Below, piece by piece: positions 58,756 through 64,000 of a stretch of 64,000 nt of DNA (its first letter is position 1; every line of letters starts with the position of its first letter). The notes below the pieces were generated by a model that was not told where the DNA came from, did no database searches, and saw only the letters and a program-made list of their open reading frames with translations. Where the stretch lies: NCBI GenBank assembly GCA_020639215.1, contig JACKHA010000005.1, positions 86,048 through 150,047 of the forward strand, written 5' to 3'. Source of the DNA: Phycisphaeraceae bacterium. GTDB taxonomy: Bacteria > Planctomycetota > Phycisphaerae > Phycisphaerales > UBA1924. Both the position numbers and the translations under genes were made by a program.

Positions 58756-59508
58756 CTATCGGACGCCCGCGTCCGTCAAACGGGCCGCCTCGCTCGCCTC
58801 GCGCAGTCGGTCGAACGTCGCCCGCGACGCGATCGGCTGGGTCGTGCCGGCGGCGATGTCGATGCGGAACCAGCGGGTCGGCCCGGCCCGGGGGGTCGCG
58901 TAGCCGTAGATCCACCGCTGTCCCGAAGCCATGCGGACCCGGCGCTCCCACTCGCCGGACTCTGTTTCGAACGAGTCCTCGCCCTCGGGCGTGATGAGCG
59001 TGACGGTCGCGCCGGGCAGGGTCTGGCCCTCGACCACCACCCGCACGCCGGCAATGGAGTACGAGGTCAGGTACTCGTAGGTCGCCGTCACCTGCTCGCC
59101 CATCGAGACGTAGCCCATGGGGTCGCCCGTGGCGATCGAAGGTCGGGCGGCCAGGGCGTTGAGCTGGCGCTGGACCCGCAGGGCCTCAACGTGCGAGGGC
59201 AGGCGGATCGAGACCTCGTAGTCGCGCAGCGTGATCTCGCCGACGGTTCTCGGGTTGGTCGGCTGGGCCGCGCCGGCACGCTGGACCATGGTGGTGCGGG
59301 TCTCGCCCGCGAGTCCGGCGACGAGCGCCTCCTGGATCTGCGACCACTCGTCGCCGCGCGGGCTCGAGCGCACGTTGCGGAACGAGTAGACGGCGTTGAT
59401 CGAGTCGAACGATTCGACGGGGCGGACCCTCTCGCGCTGCCACGAGCACGCGGGCAGGCTGGCGAGCAGGGCAGCACCCGCGGCTACTGCAAGCACACCG
59501 CGTTGCAT
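58756..59508 (-). CDS. Lipoprotein of unknown function
   Basis: A 250-residue lipoprotein. The signal peptide (MQRGVLAVAAGAALLASLPAC) ends in the lipobox LPAC, with Cys about 21. The mature part has ordinary composition with beta-strand-like segments (YEVSIRLPSHVEALRVQRQL, GATVTLITPEGEDSFETESG), and a WERRVRMASGQRWIYGYATP stretch may be a beta-sandwich. No family is recognised. The ATG at 59508 is chosen for the signal peptide; no clear ribosome binding site. Divergent from nfo. Confidence 0.7.
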   Translation of the reverse strand: MQRGVLAVAAGAALLASLPACSWQRERVRPVESFDSINAVYSFRNVRSSPRGDEWSQIQEALVAGLAGETRTTMVQRAGAAQPTNPRTVGEITLRDYEVSIRLPSHVEALRVQRQLNALAARPSIATGDPMGYVSMGEQVTATYEYLTSYSIAGVRVVVEGQTLPGATVTLITPEGEDSFETESGEWERRVRMASGQRWIYGYATPRAGPTRWFRIDIAAGTTQPIASRATFDRLREASEAARLTDAGVR

Positions 59509-59656
59509 CGATCGGGGGCGCCCAGGCGCGGTCGGGATGCCTTCCGTGGCATGCACGCCTGAAGCATTACCGCCCCGAGCAGCGGCTGTCAACCGGCCGG
59601 CTCCGTGGCAACGCCGACGCCGCCCGCCCCCCGCCGACGCGGGGCGTGTTCGGGGG

Positions 59657-59662
59657 TACACT
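59657..59662 (+). promoter_or_regulatory. Putative -10 element (TACACT) of nfo
   Basis: TACACT ends 10 nt before the ATG at 59673, so a transcript would have at most a few leader bases. Confidence 0.38.
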
Positions 59663-59672
59663 CGCCCCACGC

Positions 59673-60647
59673 ATGTTCGGGAGCCACCTCTCCATCGCCG
59701 GTTCGATGTGCAACGCGCTCGGGGAGGCGCAGTCGCTGCAACTCGATTGCTTGCAGGTGTTTACCAAGAACCAGCAGCAGTGGAAAGTACGGCCCCTCAA
59801 GCGGGAGGAAGTCGATGCCTGGGCGGCGGCGCTGTCGCGGATGGACTGGGCCATGGCCGACGGGCGGCCGCCCCGCACCGTCAGCCACGCCTCGTACCTG
59901 ATCAACCTGGCGGCTCCCGACGACGAGTTATGGGGCAAGTCGATCGACCTGATGACCGAGGAAGTCGAGCGGTGCGAGGCCCTCGGGATTCCGCTGCTGG
60001 TGCACCACCCCGGGGCGTTCACGACCTCATCGCGTGAGGCCGGCCTGGCCCGGATCGCCCGGGCGTATCGAGAGGTCTTCAAGCGGACGAAGGGTTACCG
60101 GACCGTGTCATGTCTCGAGAACACGGTGGGATCGGGCAGCAACCTCGGGCGCGAGTTCGAGGAGCTGGGCGCTCTGCGCGCCATGATCGCCGAGGCCACG
60201 GGCGTCGCGGATCGCGTCGGGTTCTGCTTCGACACCTGCCACGCCCACGCGGGCGGGTACGACATGTCCACGCTGGAGGGCGGGCAGGCGACGCTGGACG
60301 CGTTCGAGGCGTCGTGCGGGCTGGCAAACCTGCGCGTCGTCCACCTGAACGACTCGAAGGGCCGGGCGGGCAGCCGTCTGGATCGGCACGAGCACATCGG
60401 CGTGGGCGCGATCGGCGGCCCGAGCAAGCGACCGACGTCGGTCCGCCTGGCGCGGAGCGGGTTCGCGGCGGTGGTGAACCGCCCCGAACTGCGGGACGTA
60501 CCCATGATCCTCGAAACCCCGAAGGGGCAAACGAAAGCCGGAACGGCGTTCGATACGATCAATGTCGGTCGGCTGCGCCGGCTTGTTGGGGCCGGGGATG
60601 GCCGCGGCGGGGACGGGCGGGCTAAGGGAAGGACCTCAGGATCATGA
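59673..60647 (+). CDS. nfo: Endonuclease IV (AP endonuclease)
   Basis: Cleaves 5' of abasic sites in base excision repair using three zinc ions. The 324-residue product is a TIM-barrel with FGSHLSIAGSM at the start, FTKNQQQWKVRPL, LENTVGSGSNLGREFEEL, GFCFDTCHAHAGGYD, VHLNDSKGRAGSRLDRHEHIGVG and MILETPKG, in the order expected for Nfo. It is slightly longer than E. coli Nfo (285). The ATG at 59673 has TACACT 10 nt upstream and no Shine-Dalgarno. It overlaps the next gene by ATGA. Confidence 0.95.
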   Translation: MFGSHLSIAGSMCNALGEAQSLQLDCLQVFTKNQQQWKVRPLKREEVDAWAAALSRMDWAMADGRPPRTVSHASYLINLAAPDDELWGKSIDLMTEEVERCEALGIPLLVHHPGAFTTSSREAGLARIARAYREVFKRTKGYRTVSCLENTVGSGSNLGREFEELGALRAMIAEATGVADRVGFCFDTCHAHAGGYDMSTLEGGQATLDAFEASCGLANLRVVHLNDSKGRAGSRLDRHEHIGVGAIGGPSKRPTSVRLARSGFAAVVNRPELRDVPMILETPKGQTKAGTAFDTINVGRLRRLVGAGDGRGGDGRAKGRTSGS

Positions 60648-61711
60648 CGCCAGGCACGCCTTCGACCCCTCGAATCCGCCGAACCGCCCGCTCGCGGGTG
60701 CCCGGCGGCGTGCTGGCGTGCGCGGCGACGCTGCTGGCGGTCGCTCCGGGCGGCTGCGGGATGATGCGGGGCGAGACCCCCACCACGGGGCCCTCGCGCG
60801 TGCAGTCGTCGTCGGAACGCCCGACGGTCACGGCGGGCGACCTGGTCGCCGCCGGTCGGGTGCTGCGGACCCGGGGCGACGTCGAGCGGGCCCTGCGGGC
60901 GTTCGAGCGGGCGATCGAGATGAACCCGCAGTACACGGCGGCGTACCTGGCCGCCGGCGATATCTACCGCGAGCAGGGGGACTACTCCTCGGCGGAGCGC
61001 AGCTATGGCCAGGCGGCCCAGATCGAGCCGCGCAACTTCGACGCCCAGTACTCGCACGGCCTGGCGCTCCAACTCCTGTCCCGATTCGGCGAGGCGGTGC
61101 GGGCCTACCTGCGGGCCCTGGCGATCCGCCCCGACGACTTCCAGGCGAATCTGAACATCGCGACCGCGTACCTCCAGCTCGGCGACGCCGAGCAGGGCCT
61201 GCCCTACGCCCAGCGGGCGGTCCGCCTGAGCCCGTCGAGCGGCGAGGCCCGGGTCAATCTGGCGTCGATCTACGCCGGGCTGGGGCGCCACACCGAGGCC
61301 GTCACCGAACTCCAGCAGGCCTCGGAGATGATGTCGCTCAACGGCTCGCTGCTGCTGAACCTGGCCAACAGCCTGTACCAGTTGGGTCGGTTCGCGGAGG
61401 CGGCCAACACGCTCGAGGAAGCCGTGCGTCTGGAGCCGGGGGCAATCGCGTACGAGCGTCTGGGGGCGTCGCGGTATCGCCTGGGGCAGGCGACCGAGGC
61501 CGAGGCGGCGTTCCGGCGCTCGCTCGAGGCCGACCCGGCCCACTACCCGGCCATGAACGGCGTGGCGGTGTGCCTGCTGAGCCGGTACGTGCTGTCCGAC
61601 CAGACGGACGAGGCGGCCCGTCTCGAGGCGATGGGGATGCTGCGGAACTCGCTTCGAATCGAGCCGCAGCAGCCGCGCGTGATCGAGCTGGTGCGCCAGT
61701 TCGGAGCGTGA
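60644..61711 (+). CDS. TPR-repeat lipoprotein
   Basis: A 355-residue envelope protein with a hydrophobic N terminus (about 20-40) ending near GGCG, possibly a lipidated Cys at about 38. The rest is about seven tetratricopeptide repeats (RGDVERALRAFERAIEMNPQ, QGDYSSAERSYGQAAQIEPR, LGRFAEAANTLEEAVRLEPG and others), a protein-protein interaction scaffold. It starts in the ATGA overlap with nfo, so it is cotranscribed with it; the functional link is not obvious. Confidence 0.88.
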   Translation: MTPGTPSTPRIRRTARSRVPGGVLACAATLLAVAPGGCGMMRGETPTTGPSRVQSSSERPTVTAGDLVAAGRVLRTRGDVERALRAFERAIEMNPQYTAAYLAAGDIYREQGDYSSAERSYGQAAQIEPRNFDAQYSHGLALQLLSRFGEAVRAYLRALAIRPDDFQANLNIATAYLQLGDAEQGLPYAQRAVRLSPSSGEARVNLASIYAGLGRHTEAVTELQQASEMMSLNGSLLLNLANSLYQLGRFAEAANTLEEAVRLEPGAIAYERLGASRYRLGQATEAEAAFRRSLEADPAHYPAMNGVAVCLLSRYVLSDQTDEAARLEAMGMLRNSLRIEPQQPRVIELVRQFGA

Positions 61712-61848
61712 GGCCGGGCCTTGAGTTGCACGATCCTCGCGCAAAAGCCTGCGCTCGGTTGCGGGAGTCTCAACACGCGCCCGAACCGCGTCGATAGCCC
61801 ACTGCACGCGCGGGTCGCGCGGCGGGCACGAGCACGCGAGGGAGTTCC

Positions 61849-62259
61849 ATGGGCACCGTGATGGCCGACCGGATCTGGCGTTCGTTCAACCGTCTCCACA
61901 AGACGCCGGAGGAACTGGCCGAGCGGTTCGCCGCCCGCCTGATGGAGCAGGACCTGGACGGGCTCGACGTGCGGAGCAAGCACCGCTCGATCGCCGCGGC
62001 CCTGAGCCTGGTGGTCCACAACGCGGACATGCTCGGGTCGATCCAGGGCGTGCTGTCGCGCTCGCGCGTGCCGGTCATCGGGCGCCTGCCCGACCGGTCG
62101 AGCCTGCGGCGCGTGCGGGACCTGCTGCTTGACACGATCGAGGAGTCCGCCCCCGACGCGTTCGACGATCGGCTCGTCGACGACTGGAGCCGGGTCGTGG
62201 ACGCGGTGTGCTCGGCGATGTTCGGGGACCAGCCCGCGTCCGCACGCCTGGTCGCGTGA
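61849..62259 (+). CDS. Small globin-like protein without a recognisable proximal histidine
   Basis: A 136-residue, mainly helical protein. The N-terminal IWRSFNRLHKTPEELAERFAARLME, the central KHRSIAAALSLVVHNADMLGSIQGVL and the C-terminal RRVRDLLLDTIEESAPDAFDDRLVDDWSRVVDAVCSAMF recall helices A-B, E and G-H of bacterial globins. The F-helix region (SRSRVPVIGRLPDRSS) lacks the LGxxH proximal His. It may be a globin-fold protein without heme. GAGGGAG at 61838-61844 is the ribosome binding site. Stands alone upstream of nadA. Confidence 0.5.
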   Translation: MGTVMADRIWRSFNRLHKTPEELAERFAARLMEQDLDGLDVRSKHRSIAAALSLVVHNADMLGSIQGVLSRSRVPVIGRLPDRSSLRRVRDLLLDTIEESAPDAFDDRLVDDWSRVVDAVCSAMFGDQPASARLVA

Positions 62260-62294
62260 CCCCGGCGACGGGCCTCGTGGGGGGCGTTCTCCCC

Positions 62295-62300
62295 TAGAGT
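62295..62300 (+). promoter_or_regulatory. Putative -10 element (TAGAGT) of leaderless nadA
   Basis: TAGAGT ends 5 nt before the nadA ATG, with no Shine-Dalgarno. Confidence 0.45.
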
Positions 62301-62305
62301 TCGCC

Positions 62306-63604
62306 ATGCTCTGGCAGCCCTCGCTCCCGGATGTGTACCTGCGGATGACGCCGGACGAGCTGGCCGCGGCGATCGCGGTGCGCCGGCGCGAGCTGGGCGA
62401 GAGCCTGTTCATCCTCGGGCACCACTACCAGACCGACGAGGTCATCCGCCACGCGGACGCGACCGGCGACTCGCTGAAACTCTCGCAGATCGCCGCGGAC
62501 ATCGCCGCCCGTCGCCCAGTGAAGTACGTCGTGTTCTGCGGCGTGCACTTCATGGCCGAGTCGGCCGACATGCTCACGCCCGAGCACGTGTCGGTGCTGC
62601 TGCCGGACCTGTCGGCGGGCTGCTCGATGGCGGACATGGCCCAGTACGACGACACAGTCGAGGCCTGGGACGCGATCCACGAGGCGCTCCATGAGGCCCA
62701 TGGCGGCAAGTGGATCGGACGGATCGTGCCCATCACCTATGTGAACTCGTCGGCGGCGATCAAGGCGTTCGTCGGGGCCCACGGCGGGGCGTGCTGCACG
62801 TCGTCGAACGCCCAGCGGGTCTTCGGCTGGGCCCTGGCCCAGCAGGCGGCCAACGGGCCCGAGGCCAGCGACGACGTCCGCATCCTGTTCCTGCCCGACC
62901 AGCACCTCGGGCGGAACACGGCGTGCACGTTCGGGCTGGATCCCGAGACCGACATGTGCGTCTACGACCCGCGACTGGCCCGCCGGGGCGAGCAGCTCGG
63001 CGGCGCGACCCGCGAGCAGATCGTGCGGACCAAGGTGGTCCTGTGGGCCGGGCACTGCTCGGTGCACAAGCTCTTTCGCCCCGAGCACTGCGACCACGTC
63101 CGGGCCGAGGACGCGGCCAACCCGGGGCGCCCCCCCACCACCATCCTGGTGCATCCGGAATGCTGCAAGGAGGTCGTCGACAAGGCGGACCTGGCCGGCT
63201 CGACGGAGTTCATCATCCAGACGCTTCGCGAGGCCAAACCGGGCTCTCGCTGGGCCGTGGGCACCGAGGTGCACCTTGTCAACCGCCTGGCCCGCGAAAT
63301 GGCAGGGCGGAAGGACGGGGCGGTGGACGTGCGGATCCTGTCGGACTGCCAGTGCCTGTGCACGACGATGTACCGTATCGACGAGCCGCACCTGCTGTGG
63401 ACGCTGGACAACCTGGCGGGGGTTGAGGCCGAGGCCGAACTGGCGTCGGGGGCGGCCCAGTCGCGGTTCAGCGATCTGGGGCGTCTGCCGGGCAAGCCGC
63501 GGGTTGTGAACCAGATCCGGGTGCACCCAGACGTTCGACGCGACGCGCTGCTGGCGCTCGAGCGGATGCTCAAGCAGGCCGAGAGCCTCGTGATGGTGGA
63601 TTGA
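62306..63604 (+). CDS. nadA: Quinolinate synthase
   Basis: Condenses iminoaspartate with dihydroxyacetone phosphate to quinolinate in de novo NAD synthesis, using a [4Fe-4S] cluster. The 432-residue product has FILGHHYQTDEVI, ITYVNSSAAIKAF, LFLPDQHLGRNTA and HPECCKEVV, all NadA signatures. The cluster ligands are probably Cys 106 (SAGCSMAD), Cys 251 (WAGHCSVH) and a Cys in SDCQCLCTTM (348, 350 or 352). Length is above the usual 350 because of inserts. The ATG at 62306 follows TAGAGT by 5 nt. No nadB or nadC is nearby. Confidence 0.95.
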   Translation: MLWQPSLPDVYLRMTPDELAAAIAVRRRELGESLFILGHHYQTDEVIRHADATGDSLKLSQIAADIAARRPVKYVVFCGVHFMAESADMLTPEHVSVLLPDLSAGCSMADMAQYDDTVEAWDAIHEALHEAHGGKWIGRIVPITYVNSSAAIKAFVGAHGGACCTSSNAQRVFGWALAQQAANGPEASDDVRILFLPDQHLGRNTACTFGLDPETDMCVYDPRLARRGEQLGGATREQIVRTKVVLWAGHCSVHKLFRPEHCDHVRAEDAANPGRPPTTILVHPECCKEVVDKADLAGSTEFIIQTLREAKPGSRWAVGTEVHLVNRLAREMAGRKDGAVDVRILSDCQCLCTTMYRIDEPHLLWTLDNLAGVEAEAELASGAAQSRFSDLGRLPGKPRVVNQIRVHPDVRRDALLALERMLKQAESLVMVD

Positions 63605-63632
63605 GTCCCGGCCGGTTTGTGGCCAAGCACCC

Positions 63633-63638
63633 TATGAT
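63633..63638 (+). promoter_or_regulatory. Putative -10 element (TATGAT) of tRNA-Lys
   Basis: TATGAT lies 24 nt before the mature tRNA-Lys 5' end, just after the nadA stop. Confidence 0.4.
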
Positions 63639-63662
63639 CCCGACCCGGGGGAGAGAACGCCC

Positions 63663-63735
63663 GAGGGCGTAGCTCAGTTGGTAGAGCAGCGGCCTTTTAA
63701 GCCGTAGGTCCAGGGTTCGAGTCCCTGCGCCCTCA
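63663..63735 (+). tRNA. tRNA-Lys (TTT)
   Basis: A 73-nt cloverleaf: acceptor GAGGGCG/CGCCCTC, D arm GCTC..GAGC, anticodon stem GCGGC/GCCGT with loop CTTTTAA (anticodon TTT), T arm CAGGG-TTCGAGT-CCCTG, discriminator A. CCA is not encoded. Confidence 0.95.
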
Positions 63736-63785
63736 TTGGTTGCGTCCGGCGGTCGGGGGCCGCGGGGCGTTGGCACGGAGGCCGG

Positions 63786-64000
63786 ATGATCGTTGTGCAC
63801 GCCGCGTTCGTGGATGGGAGCCTGCGCCTGTGGGGCGAGCGGGCGGCGGGTGCGCTGGCCGCGGTCGGCTCGGGCGGCGGGACTGAGGTCGAGGCGGCGG
63901 GCGAGCGGGGCGTGGCGGCGCACCCCTACGCGGCGGGACGCACCGAATTCGCCGACGCGCTGCGGGCTCTGGGCGTCGGTGGCGAGGCGGTTTCCAACAA
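63786..64000 (+). CDS. N-terminal fragment of a protein, possibly an SNF2/DEAD-type helicase (runs off window)
   Basis: The frame from ATG at 63786 is open to the window edge (71 codons). MIVVHAAFVDGSLRLWGERA resembles the N terminus I remember for large bacterial SNF2-like helicases (MIVLH...LxLWGE), but no helicase motif is in view. GGCACGGAGGCCGG just upstream contains GGAGG as ribosome binding site. The rest lies outside the window. Confidence 0.4.
   Translation, partial: MIVVHAAFVDGSLRLWGERAAGALAAVGSGGGTEVEAAGERGVAAHPYAAGRTEFADALRALGVGGEAVSN

Overview
This window is high-GC bacterial DNA (about two thirds G+C by eye). Its gene content points to a planctomycete, most likely class Phycisphaerae. 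Three secreted proteins end in tandem dockerin-like repeats of the DLTTGAV...DDFFYYL...GC type. A large Ser/Thr kinase with a C-terminal repeat region sits next to an ECF sigma factor of the type expanded in this phylum. There are also secreted proteins with IPAP/LPTP + Arg-rich C-terminal sorting tails, and dispersed inverted repeats built from CGCGGAGG units. Nothing looks like a phage, insertion sequence, integron or CRISPR array. The window reads as chromosomal backbone with many short transcription units, some secreted accessory proteins and a load of small repeats.

Layout. 1-6.3 kb: partial lipoprotein, gpmI, a peroxiredoxin, a DUF433/PIN-like toxin-antitoxin pair, a YggS-type PLP protein and a long signal peptidase I. 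6.5-13.5 kb: a four-fold YHS-like metal protein, a TerC/Alx membrane protein behind a yybP-ykoY-type (Mn2+) riboswitch, a pseudopilin-like protein, a dockerin-tailed protein, a TraB-like protein and a CTERM-tailed protein. 13.7-25 kb: a large VWA membrane protein, a DUF1579-like protein, an SMR (Gdx/SugE) exporter, a methyltransferase, an exported amidohydrolase, dUTPase and a CapD/FlaA1-type nucleotide-sugar dehydratase. 25-36.4 kb: an isolated nuoC, YgfZ, a DEAD-box-type helicase, a divergent glycosyltransferase/LPS-kinase pair, an orphan DNA methyltransferase, a cupin, an MBL hydrolase and tRNA-Cys. 36.5-50 kb: secreted repeat and dockerin proteins, a Sel1-repeat kinase, argS, a serpin, and an overlapping fkbM / sigma54 activator / MlaF-like ATPase unit. 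50-64 kb: kinase plus ECF sigma factor, a NatAB-type ABC exporter, a candidate small RNA, prfA, endonuclease IV, a TPR lipoprotein, a globin-like protein, nadA, tRNA-Lys and the start of another gene.

How genes are expressed. Two modes are visible. Most secreted-protein genes and several others carry a good Shine-Dalgarno. About fifteen mostly housekeeping genes instead have no ribosome binding site but a TANNNT hexamer ending 5-10 nt (mostly 5-6) before the start codon, as expected for leaderless mRNAs. The same hexamer lies before both tRNA genes. Several start codons below were chosen on this basis.

Non-gene content of most interest: the riboswitch before the TerC gene, a promoter-to-terminator small-RNA unit upstream of natA, a CGCGGAGG inverted-repeat family at five intergenic sites that extends two proteins at their C termini, a second palindromic family at two sites in opposite orientation, and a 27-nt repeat present both in an intergenic inverted repeat and inside gpmI.
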